Source of the DNA: Gonapodya sp. JEL0774
Taxonomy: Eukaryota > Monoblepharomycota > Monoblepharidomycetes > Monoblepharidales > Gonapodyaceae
Direction of reading: 5' to 3'
DNA: 56,852 nucleotides
Assembly: GCA_027604505.1 (NCBI GenBank)
Contig: JADIIX010000142.1
Location: 1 to 56,852, forward strand
Below, piece by piece: positions 21,401 through 32,111 of the stretch. Under the pieces are notes generated by a model, which was given only the letters and a program-made list of their open reading frames with translations, had not been told where the DNA came from and made no database searches. Both the position numbers and the translations under genes were made by a program. Numbering within the stretch: position 1 is the first letter of the stretch; every line of letters begins with the position of its first letter.

Positions 21401-24400
21401 TCAACTGGGAGCAAGCTCACCTCGTCCTCCTCATCGCTGTCGTCTCTCTCATCATCTACGCTGTCATTTTGGTCCACGAGTTCCTCTGGACAGTTAAGAG
21501 CGTCGTCCTTCCTTGCAGCATCGCCAGGGTCAGGAATCGCATCTGCGCCATCGTCATCGTCTTCTATGTCTTTTTTATCCTCTCCACCACTATCGACATC
21601 CATGACATCACCGAAATTTTTTTCTACAGCCGCTTCCTCCTCACCATGCTGTTCGGAAGGATTCCCGTCATCCGGTACAACAGTCTTAGGCAACCCACCC
21701 GCCACTGATTCACCTCCTCCAGAAGTACTCGAAGTAATGTCCTTTCCAAAATCGAGGTTTCCCACTTTCGGCTTTAGATATTCCTCCAGGGTTCGGAACG
21801 TCGCAACAGCATGGATACTGACCATGAGATTGTGATAATTCTTTGGCACATTCTGCTGGTCTTCAGCTGTAATTCGAATCTTGATTTGCTTTGCGAGTTG
21901 AAACGCAGGATTCTGAACAGATCCGAGGAGCGATGATAACATGCCATCGTAAATTGATGGCACAGAGCTGCCGAAACCGCTCCCAGCAAAAGCTGTTGCA
22001 ACATCAAACTTCTCCGTACGAGAAACCACCGAATGAAGGCGCTTAACAAGATTTCGGAATGCTTCAGGTATATATGTACCAGTGCCCGCAGAGGGGTAAT
22101 AGGGTGGTGGACCATTCATGAACACATGAATGAACGCCTTTAAGCGAGTAGAAATAGGTGGTGGTGAGGAGGTAAGACCAGTTGAACTCTCCGAGGTGAA
22201 CTTTGCGTGCTCATGCGTGGTTTCCAAGTAGGAGGAAAAAGCTTCAACGATCTTGCTCTCAGCTAGTTCAAAGGTGGTCACGCCTCGCCCATCTTCACTG
22301 GACCCAACTCCTGTAAACAGTTTCGCTAATCTTGCTAGAGTTTGGATCCTTGCGGGATCACGTTTATCCTCTTCTCTTGCCATCCAACGCGAATCCATGT
22401 ACAAGTCGCCCCCCAAGATTCGAAGCTCAGTTAGAACTTGGCCTTCACCAGCATTCGCCTCTGCGCCGTAGGAACTTAAGATTTTTTGGCAAAGATCGGT
22501 GACATACAGGCGGACGTCTGGTTCTGGATAACGTTGGCCATTCATGCCAGATACCAGAGGCACAGGCAATGTGCGATTTGTCGAGGCACCAATCTTCCTT
22601 GAGGAAGCGCCATCTGAGCTCGTTGCCGTATCACCACCACTCAGTCGATCGAGCATTCTGAGCACTGTCTCGGTTCCTTGATGCTGCTTTGCTTGAATCA
22701 ACGTGATCTCCGGGCTGGATCCAGACATCCCTGGCTGCGATGAGGCCACAACGCTACCGGCCGCAGAGCTGCGCTCCACAAGAGAAGGTATATGTTTCTC
22801 CTTTCCCTTGAGACGAGCTGAGCGCCGCCTTGCTTCTGTAACCTCATCTTTTGCATCATCGTTATCCACGTCAGGCATTTCAACATCAACATTCGTTGCC
22901 TCGTTTTCCTTGGTCGGTTGAAAGGACTCACTTTCCTTAGTGCTACCGACAACAGAAAAATGTGATTCGATGGGTTGAACTTCCATATTGCTCACACTCG
23001 ATTGGCCTGAAACTACTTTCAATCCTTCCAGGAATTTGCCACCAACATGTGTGGTGAGTCCAGACGATGCAAGCTCGCTCAACGTATCCGACGTTGGAGG
23101 TTTAATGTAAGCACTATGGTTGGATAACGATAGAGGTGCTACTGTGCCAGTTTTCTTTTCAGCAGACTCACGAACTTTCGAAACTTCAAACACTACGCCT
23201 TCCCTGACGAAAGTTTTACGATATTCAGGTGGACCTATTTCAAGGATGATGTCCACACCTTGCAGCCCTGCAGCTAAGCTTGACAGCCCTTCTGCACGAC
23301 GCAAATCTGCAGACGCCACTGGCCCATACTTGGCTTCTTGTGACACAGGACCACACGAAAACGCGAGATCTCGTCCCACGCCGATCAAGTTGGATAGAAA
23401 GGCACCAATTGCTCTGGACCGTACGAGAACATCACTCAATCCTTCAGTGCCCGCGATGTTACCGCACCACCAAAGAAGCTTGAGGAAGAGCTGAACACAC
23501 ATCCGGCGAACGCTCTGTTGGGCGGTCGCGGCATGCACCTCAAACAAAATCGGTAAAAAATCGCCGCTGAATCTAATGAGCGCCGCCGTATCCGTTTTAT
23601 AAAGTTCACAGAGTGTTTTGTCGCGGATGGCTGTTTGTTCAGCAACGGTGAGAGGAGCCAATCTGCTGGCCTGCCCGGTTATGTTCACGTCCTGAGCAAC
23701 CATTCCTCCTTCTTCATGCGAACCATCCGGCTCGTCTTCATAATCTTCGTCATTCTCATCGTTGTCACCTTCCTCTTCTTCAGGTTCGGTGTGCTCACGG
23801 TCCCCATCTCCACTCGCATCGCTAAGATCTTCCTTTCCTCCTGTGCGAATTTCATCCGCCCCACTTGAGTTTATGAGTGCATTCGCGGTCACGATGTTGC
23901 CCAGCGCTAAGTCTTCTTCATTGTTGGCGCTCATCACAATATCTGCTTGATTGCCGGCAACCCCCTTCGGTGGCACGCTCTCAATGCTCGAAGTTCGAAC
24001 TTCTTCGGTCAAATTTTGGATTGCAGCTTCCTTTTGCAACTGCGGAGACCCAGCTGACTCGGCTGAGACACCTTCCGGAAGTGATTGCGGCTCATACTTC
24101 TTGCGGCTCATATCCCATGTTCCGTCTGCAAGGTTGTTGGAGGGTTGTGTGAGTGTTTTTCATGGCAAGCAATCTCTTTGCACCACCAACCTTTTGGCAA
24201 CCCCATAACTACCTCTGCAGCAAGTGCAAGTGTTTCCGTCAGTTGTTCTGCAGACATTTTCCCCACATCCGAGACCACACGCTCAGCCAAAGATACTCCG
24301 GGTGCACTAACAGCGGCCGCCCCATCAACTTCATCATCTTCAGGATGGCCCTCGTCAGCAATGACGCCCCCACAAAGGAGTCCACGGAAGACGACAATAA

Positions 24401-26741
24401 GGTTGTTTTCTGCAGTTAGAGTATAAGCATACCGTGCAGAGCCTCGAGCGATGTTGGCGAGAAGTTTAAGAAGAGATGAGAAAACGGGTTGACTTATGTT
24501 TGATGGAGTGGATCCGCCGCCTGCAGCACTCTGTGGGGTGACCAATTGGACGATGGACCGCAGGAAGGTCGGCGAAATGATTTCCTAAAATGAGCAATCA
24601 AAATACATGAGAGAATCAGTAACGGCCAAATTGTGAGCGGATCGAGCTCGTTACTTTTCTCACCTCCAGCTTGTTCCCTGGCAGTCGCCATGCCCAGTCC
24701 ACAATTCTCCCTAAACACCTCACTACTCCATCTACCAACTTCGGATCCCCGTATTGCAGCAAACGCTCCAAAACTGGCATGACTTCCTTCACCATGTCCA
24801 TCGCAGGTCGCTCGGATTGTTTCTGCTGAGAGCTCCCGCCTGCAGAACCTGATGAGTTTGACGTAGATGTTCCGGAGTTGTAAGAATAATTGGAGAGGCC
24901 ACGGCATGCGGATCCGGCGATGTTCACGGCAACTCTCTGCGTCCCCAAAGCAAAGAAATCAACGTATTGTAACGCTGCACACAATCCGTCCGCTCGGAGA
25001 ACTGAAGCAGGGTAATCGTGGGCACATTTGTCTAGAACAGCAAGAACCTGCTCAGCAAGGTCGATGAATTCGACCTCACGAAGTTTAGCAACAAGTGCAG
25101 GCACACCCCCATTCTGAACAATGTGAGACGTTGAAGAAGGAAGAGCTTCAATAAGGTTTGACAGGCAACGGCATGCCAAAAGAATAAGTTCCGGAAGTAT
25201 TGCTATACCAAAACGAAGGCGAGGCAGTCAGCTACCGAGCAACAGTGTCAGACACTCCCGAAAGGAACTCACCCCCGTCACCAGTTCCTCCCCCTCCTGC
25301 GCCTGTGATTCCCAGATCCTGTAGTATCCCCTCATCAACAAACTCAATCGGGAAGTCGTCCGGGATGCCGGCTGCTCTGAGCCGTTCCCTGACATCTGTT
25401 TCCTTCCGTTCCGGCCCTTTGATGATAGCAACCAGTGCTCGTACAGACTCATCCACATCAAAACCGGACATCCGAGAAGACGAGGATGACAGAAACTGGT
25501 CCTCTAAAGTAATAGATGGTCCAGTTAGGACCGCTGATCAAATCCATCGAGAATAATTCCGTCGCACACTCACCAGTGGCCATACTTAACAGTTCAGCAA
25601 GTTCCTGCAGCGCGACCATCTGCATGGTCTGGTCGCTGCCTTTTAGGTTGTTTATCATTTCACGGATTCGACCACTCGCGCCACTCGCGCCTCCCGAAGA
25701 TCTCTGCATGCCTTGGAGAAAACTCGAGGTGTTTGGGGGTGGAGCAGAGGCTGTGGAGGGCGCTACAGCAGAAGAGGAAGACGAAGAAGCCTCTGCAGGT
25801 GCATGTTGAGGCGTCGTAGAGGTTGGTGACGAGGTGGATAAACTTGTCTCGGTATTGACAATGTGTTCGCTATCCTTAGAGCCAGCTCCAACTTGAGAGG
25901 ACGACCCCTCCACTGATGCCGAAGCCTCTCCGACACATGCACTTCCAGATATCAGTTCCATATCCTCATTTTCATGATAGTTACTCTTCCTCCGCCTGCT
26001 ACCTTTGCCTTTTTTGCTAGTTTTCTTCTGTGCACTACTTGAAGAGCCTCCCGACGAGGTTGCTCCAGATTGACAGCTGGCCGCCATCTCCTCTTCTCCC
26101 GAACCAGAGTTAGAGCCTTCTTGTGCATGCTGAGTGGGCGAGACATCTTGGGACGAGTTCGCGACAGGAACAATGCAACCCTTGCTGTCTTTGAGAACCC
26201 GATTGACTTCGTCAGATGGGTCAGTTGCTGTGGCACTTGGTGTATCCTCGCCAGCCAGCTGACGTAACACTTCAGAATCCGACAGGGCACCTGGCTCGCT
26301 TTGCTTTCGTCCCCGTCTGCCCCTCTTCTTCCGATGATCTGATGTGCTCGCTGCAACGGCCGACAACGAGGACCCCACCGCAGTACCACTACCCCTGACA
26401 GTTTTACGGCGAGCACTCATAACAGAGGATGACGATGGAGGCGCCGCAGAAGCTGGCAACTGGTCGTCTACTTCTCTGTCGCCGTCCAGGTCCATCGGGT
26501 CCGACGACGGGCCCGCAGTTAGAGATGGCAGGGAGGGTTGACCACGCGAGGATCTCTTTTGTCGGCCAACTGGAGAAGAAGGAACGGTGCTCTGTTCGGG
26601 GGAGTCTTGAGAAGTAACGGGATTGGAGCTTAATGAGGACGGAGGGGGGGTTGAGGTGGGAGACGACGTGCTGGCATGTTTGTCCGAATTGTCTTTAGCC
26701 ATCTTGGAGCTGGTTCTCGATTTCTTTCTACCATTTGTCAT
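18404..26741 (-). CDS. UFD4: HECT E3 ubiquitin ligase, UFD4/TRIP12 family
   Basis: Nine exons on the minus strand (26741-25574, 25503-25273, 25202-24664, 24584-24191, 24125-21421, 21350-19573, 19509-19305, 19233-18816, 18750-18404) give 2,594 residues; all phases agree. Ufd4/TRIP12 enzymes extend ubiquitin chains on ubiquitin-fusion and N-degron substrates. The N-terminus is a basic, Ser-rich disordered region (MTNGRKKSRTSSK...). Armadillo-like repeats follow in exons 1-4 (RCLSNLIEALPSSTSHIVQN, GGVPALVAKLREVEFIDLAE). The middle is acidic and repeat-poor, with stretches such as DDSDEEDE. The HECT domain at the C-terminus shows LLEVEFFDEVGTGLGPTLEF, LLGAFVAKALLDNRLIDLPL, TQFVTGSPKLPMGGF and the catalytic Cys2561 in LPSVMTCVNYLKLP, ending GAFHLS. 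It is longer than yeast Ufd4 (about 1,480) and human TRIP12 (about 2,000). Start 26741 is the first ATG before the basic segment; upstream in-frame sequence looks non-coding. Confidence 0.93.
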
Positions 26742-26937
26742 TGTGAGATTAAGAAGCAGGTAGGCAAAGCACTTTAGAATGCGAACGAAAACGTAATCTC
26801 CAGGCCAGATATCAGGTTCATAAACTAGCAACACATAAATTTTTGCTGCGATTGTGCGACTCATTTGGTCCAAAGGGTCAATATCCGGCGTTCTATACGG
26901 CATCCAACTCAAATACTGTCCACATCCTCGGGCTGAA

Positions 26938-26960
26938 CCCCTCCCACCCCCCCACCCCCC
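26938..26960 (-). promoter_or_regulatory. G-quadruplex-forming tract upstream of UFD4
   Basis: Read on the minus strand the tract has four G-runs of 6, 7, 3 and 4 separated by single T, T and A bases. This is a textbook pattern for a stable parallel quadruplex. It sits about 200 nt before the UFD4 start codon, so it may lie in the promoter or 5' UTR, and just past the stop of the next gene upstream. Function is inferred, not shown. Confidence 0.5.
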
Positions 26961-26986
26961 GAGATTCTCTGTAGCCACCACATTAC

Positions 26987-27738
26987 TCACATCGTGGGTT
27001 TCTTTACTTGCGACTCCAATACCGAATCTTGGCTCGGTCCGTCGACCTCACGCGCTTGCGAAACTGATTGCGAGGAAGGATCAGGTGAGGGCGGTCTGCG
27101 ACGCTTCCTATGGACGTGATGAAATCAGAGAAGAAAATGAAGATAGGTCCATCGCGATTAGGGAAGGGCGGAGAGGCGGTTGGTCGAGGGACGGCAGTGA
27201 GGTTGGCACCCAATGTTGTATCGTAAAGATATTCAGTGTTTGAGCAAGGGCGGAGGAGGTTGTAGACGATCATGGAAAGCGCAGAAATGAATACGTGCAT
27301 AAAATTACATATGAAAGTGGAAGTGAATATCTGGTGAAGGTGGCCACGGCGCAGCAAGAACATCACGAACCTGATGCTGTGCGGGGTAGAGGGCGAATCC
27401 ACGAACGAATCAACACTTGATAATGAAGATGAAGAGGAAAGTAGAGAGGCGACTGAGGAGAGGGAGGGTTTTCGGGAAGTCCCAGTGGGCCGAGTGCTCA
27501 GTTTCTGGGCTACCTCGTCGGCGATAGTTGAAGGGTGAAATACAGATGTCGTTGCTGCCAACCTTTGGGAATAGATGGACAAAGGCCCAGATGTTGTCAC
27601 GGCGGCAGCAGCAGCCGCTTCTGCGCGAGTGCGTGGTTTCTCTCGTATTGAGTTGTTGGGTTGTGAGTTGTCTGGCTGAGAGCCGCCCGAAGAGTCGTCG
27701 GTCCGCTGAGTCTTGGGTCTAGTACCGTACGACGACAT
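26987..27738 (-). CDS. Small Ser-rich hypothetical protein, two exons
   Basis: I do not recognise this protein. Exon 1 (27738-27371) and exon 2 (27107-26987), joined across a 263-nt GT...AG intron in matching phase, give 162 residues. It begins MSSYGTRPKTQRTDDSSGG, has an Ala-rich stretch (RAEAAAAAAV), a long Ser run (SLLSSSSSLSSVDSF) and ends with a basic patch KRRRPPSPDP that could be a nuclear localisation signal. The whole is predicted to be largely disordered. Without splicing, the first frame reads on to 27004 as 244 residues with one hydrophobic segment, but that continuation looks like intron. It shares its strand with UFD4 and is divergent from the DUF5054-like gene. Confidence 0.45.
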
Positions 27739-28375
27739 TCATGGCCTTTACCGTCCCGGTTGTGTTCCTCCGGGTTTGCCCTCCCTCCTCCGGGGAGAGT
27801 GGATAGGGACTGAGTTTGGGTGTTGTGAACCTTCAGGAGCCGTACGACGCCCGTTTTCAAGCACTCGCGGTGCGCTCAGTCTAACAACAGCGTCCGCGGT
27901 CTGTTGTCCGAGTGTGGGGTTGCCAAACCAATGATATGTGGTGTGTGGATGTCACCCCCACCACCACATGGAACTTCATGCAATACAACATTACAATTTC
28001 TACATTTATTTCAGTCTGAATGATTTCGAATTTCCTGGTAGAACATTCTCTGAACAAATGAGCGTCACGGTAGGGAATGGGCAGAAACGGAGTAAGCACG
28101 GACGAACTCTTTCCGCATCTTTTCATTTGCTTGATGTTCTCTTCTCCAATTCTAACATGCAATCGAAGTGCTGAGCCTGGCAGACGTCAGTACCAGCAGG
28201 GATCATTTGTGGGTTACAAGTTCCAAATCTAAATGTCATTACAATTTTATCCAAATTGCCACGATGATATGACCTGCATACTCCAAGGTTGAGTGAGCTC
28301 TTCGAATGTACAGTCACGATGTATGAACCCTGAGAATGGCCACAGCGGTCATACCCAGCCAGCGAAACAACGATA
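27739..28375. promoter_or_regulatory. Divergent intergenic region
   Basis: This 637-nt stretch lies between the minus-strand Ser-rich hypothetical gene and the plus-strand secreted protein and should hold both promoters. No gene or clear element was found. A long minus-strand frame reaching into it (28123-28704) is antisense to the first exons of the next gene. Confidence 0.4.
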
Positions 28376-31300
28376 ATGAGAAAGGGAGCGCAGCTCTTCG
28401 TGGTCGCACTCGTAATAATTTCATTGTCGAGCGTGAAAACACTCCAGGCTGGGGGGGCCCAACCTCCGAACACTCCAGACGATCGGCAGCACGTCAGGAC
28501 AGTATTCGTCGTGTGGAGTTGGCACCTTGACTTGGGATTCACAATCTCTAATCGAGATGGCTTTAGTAGGACGAATAATGCAGCTTCCGGTAAGTGAATG
28601 CGTTTGGCGTTTCCAATTCCTGAGTTCAAACTGTGGACCCCCGCGATCAGTTGTTGATCGCTACTTTCAACATTACTTCGTGGATGCCATTGGTACGATT
28701 CCATGTTGACACCACATACACCCTGTACTCACTACCATATCCAGATACTTACCAGGAAGTTTGGGATTCATCGAACGGGACTGAACGATACGTTTACCTG
28801 ACGCATTCTTGGCTCTTGTCCATGTATCTCGACGACTGTCCGAAATATGCGCAATTTCGCTGCCCAACGGCAGAGGAAAAATTGAAGGTCGTGGAAGCCA
28901 TACGGAGGTACAATTGCTTGCTCATTGCTCTTGGAAGGAATATGTGATTACAAGCCTCTTGATGCTCATCTCCACCTAGAGGGCAACTCACTTACCACGC
29001 CTACCCCTTCAACACTGAAATTGAGTATGGTAATGCGGATCTCGCCCGCTACGCCATTCAACTCACACACCACATTGATGACCTCGTCGCCAACTATCCC
29101 AACACCACTGGACCGAATTTGAACCGTCGCAAGACCGTAGTTTCGCAACGAGATGTACCAGGAATAACACAATCTGTCATACCGATCCTTGTATCGGAGG
29201 GCGTAAGGGCCATATCGGTGAGTCTTGCGTTCCTTCCAGTTCCGTGGATCCTCTCCTTCAATTGCCTTAACGCGGTTGACGTGGCCTGGATTCAAAGTTC
29301 GGATGTAACGCCGCTTCCAGTCCCGTTGCCGTGCCGCACAATCGGCCTTTTATATGGCGAAATGATCAAACTGGCGATTCTATGCTTGCCTTGTACAATG
29401 ATGGCGGTTACGGATGGGAGTTGGATCCAGTGAAACACTTGTTCTACGTCCCTCTACGTGAGGGCAGAAAGTCATGTCCATATGGAGCCATTTTTGCGTG
29501 GTGGGGTTGGGATAAGTATGTGTATTGCATTCGACTTCTGATGGGATTTGTAAACTAATTCTTACCTGGTATGTACTCCCTCCATCAGCGCTGGCCCTTT
29601 TCCCGTGTCTGATATCCGCAATTATTATGCCCAATTCAGAGAGACATACCCGAATGCAACTTTCATCGGCGCCACGCTGGAAGATGTTGCTGACGCCTTT
29701 ACTTCCCCAGAGTGCCTTTCGCTCCTTGAAACTGTGGATGGTGAGATGGGTGACACATGGGTGAGTGAAAGGAGACAAGGCACTTAGTTCAACGTTGCTC
29801 CTGCCTTGTGCTATATTCCTCTAGATCTACGGAATGGGCTCGGATCCTTATAAAACAGGAGCTTTGAGGGCACTAATGCGAGCTCGGGAACAATGTGGTA
29901 CCGATCCGTTGTGTGAGACAGATCCGGGCAATGTGTCTGGAGGAAGGTCTTGGGGCAATTTTTCGAGGTGGTTGTTGAAAGGGGTGGAACACACATGGTG
30001 AGTAAACGAGGATTCGAAAATGCTTTGCTCTGACAAAATCACTTCATTCCCCATCCTCGATTCCAAGGGGCGGGTCATTCATTGAGTTTATTGGCGTGCC
30101 CGAGTATCTCATCACATGGACACCTGCGTTCTTCCGCCGACATCAGTTTACCCACCCATCTTTCCGGGAGGTGGCAGGAACATGGCAGGAACAGAGAATG
30201 TGGCAAGTACAATCAAAGAATTCAAGATGTCGAAAGGTCCATCCGATTGTACTCCGCCTTGCGTGACCAAGGGCTCTCGAATATGCCGTGCAAGCACTCG
30301 AGAATGGCGGTCATGCCCTAGCGAAGAGGGCGCGAGCAGCTGTGGAGCATTGGTGGCCCTCTGCGGCCAGGAGCGATAAGAGCGATGGGTCTGGGTTTGC
30401 GATCACTCCGATCAATCCTGACAGCTCTGCCTGTGATAATTTGTTCCCCGAAGCCTCTCTCTCCTCTCTCCGCACTCGATATCCATTGCAGGTACGACCC
30501 GGGGAGGTAATCCGCTCAGGGCCAAGATGGAACAAAAATGGGCACAATTCGTGGGAAATCAGCTTTAGCTCATCGGGGTCTGTGACCAGACTCGCGTTCT
30601 CTCTTTTTGAAGACGGCTGGAAAACAGTGGTGATAGCCACACGTGAGTCCTGCAGGCAGTTGGCGTGCGTGCGAGTTGTATCGTGATGTTTTACCTATTG
30701 ACAGCAAAACGGCGCCTTTGTGAGCTTGAATATCGTGTGTACGATCAAGCAGAGTTCGATTTATTTGCAAAAGACTATTGGTATGTGGTGTCGCAACCCA
30801 TGTTTCCAAGCTGGTATTCAATCACGCCATTCAAAAAAAGCTATCTGTACACATCAGATTATGACCTATCGAAGCAAGGTGTGTGTGTGTGTGTGACTGT
30901 CATTTTCGATTGTCGCAGACCGTTCACAGACATCTTTTGAAGGTTTTCCCTCCCGACGTCTCTCGATGTTTCCCAATAACACTTCATCGAGCATCTACTG
31001 GGACGGTGAAGCGTCGTTTGCCATGATCACCGAATTTCCGCCGGACTCAACAAGTGAAAAGGTAGGGACTTATGGTGAGATTATGGTTACATATGTTCGT
31101 CTTGGGGTTCGTTTCTCACCGTTTAGTGTCCGATCTCTATTATAGGGGCCCCCCGTGGTATTTTGTTTGAATATGTCATCGTACCGAGCGAATTCGAGCT
31201 CAAATTTTCGCTAACATGGATATGCAAGCTCGCAACGAGAATACCTGAGTCGATCTCACTTATCTTCAATCCTTCCATCCCCGCATATTCCTCATCTCCC

Positions 31301-31798
31301 TTGTCGATCCAATTGTCATCTCAAGCGGACGATCACACTCTCTTTCGGTCGGAGGCGCCTGCCTGGCATGTCGAGAAACTCTCTCGTCTCATCGATACAT
31401 CCCGCGTCTTTCACAACGGAAGCAATAACGTGCATGCGACCTTCCGTGGATTTGGACTACCGGGATCGGTGTGGATCGAGTCTGAAGATGCAGGTTTGGT
31501 GACTGTGGGGGGCACTGCGGCGTTTCCAAGACGAGACGGTGTGAGCCAGGACGTTGGGGCTGCGGTGTCGCTGTACAATAACCTGTGGGGAACAAATTTT
31601 TTGCAAGTGAGTGATAAGTGTGTTGTTGTTGATCCAGGTAAGCATTGTTCCAGCTCTTACCTGGAGCAAACATTTCAATCCCAGTGGTTCCCGATCGAAC
31701 GCCCAAGTAAAACAACTGGAGGTGGCACTTGGAAATTTTCGATTCGGTGGTGGGAGGACGTGGTCGGCGATAAGAAGTTCACGGTGCCCACCGCTTGA
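28376..31798 (+). CDS. Secreted DUF5054-like protein (putative glycoside-hydrolase-like), thirteen exons
   Basis: Probable exons are 28376-28589, 28651-28692, 28745-28907, 28980-29217, 29298-29515, 29589-29760, 29825-29997, 30068-30199, 30272-30642, 30705-30878, 30919-31074, 31146-31606 and 31685-31798, giving about 875 residues. The start MRKGAQLFVVALVIISLSS is a clear signal peptide. The motif WHLDLGFT near residue 50, then VDRYFQHYF, YLTHSWLLSMYLD, TYHAYPFNTEIEYGN, LYNDGGYGWELDP, GVEHTWGGSFIEF and the ending VSLYNNLWGTNFLQWFP match what I remember of DUF5054, a family with a His-x-Asp motif resembling glycoside hydrolases such as GH38. Enzyme activity and substrate are unproven. The protein is expected to be extracellular or in the secretory pathway. 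The family name is from memory; the exon chain is strongly supported by phase. Weak points are the donor at 30200 (gtggca) and the extra loop after GFT. Confidence 0.78.
30879..30918 (+). other. 40-nt intron with a (GT)8 repeat at its donor
   Basis: The intron starts with eight GT dinucleotides (30879-30895), so the donor is embedded in a microsatellite, and ends tcgcag. Splicing here joins GAC Asp in phase. Confidence 0.6.
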
Positions 31799-32111
31799 TT
31801 GGTAGTTTTACGTGCAAACATAATCTTTGATGATCTGAACTTTTTTGGTTTGTTGTATTTCAATCAAAGACAGATCTTCGGAAGGGAAGGGGAATTGCGA
31901 GTCCACATTTGAAATAGATGATCTCTAAGTTTCAGGCCATACGCAGTTCACTCTCAGAGACATCATCAAGTCTATGATTGCAGAGGTTTGCACAGATCTG
32001 CGTTCTGCGCTTTTGATGATCCCTCCTTTATTCCACACATCGGCATTGTACAAACAAGACATTTGCCAGCCATAAGTTCAAAATTGTCTTTTATTACAGA
32101 CTGCGGAAGTC
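31799..32111. other. Convergent intergenic region
   Basis: The 3' ends of the secreted-protein gene (+) and the PINCH-like gene (-) face each other. No gene seen. Confidence 0.4.

Noticed and set aside
27004-27738. Unspliced 244-codon minus-strand frame with one hydrophobic segment
   Set aside because: A phase-matched intron 27108-27370 gives a more protein-like tail; the hydrophobic part lies wholly in that intron.
28123-28704. 193-codon minus-strand frame
   Set aside because: Antisense to the signal-peptide and following exons of the DUF5054-like gene, which have real family similarity.
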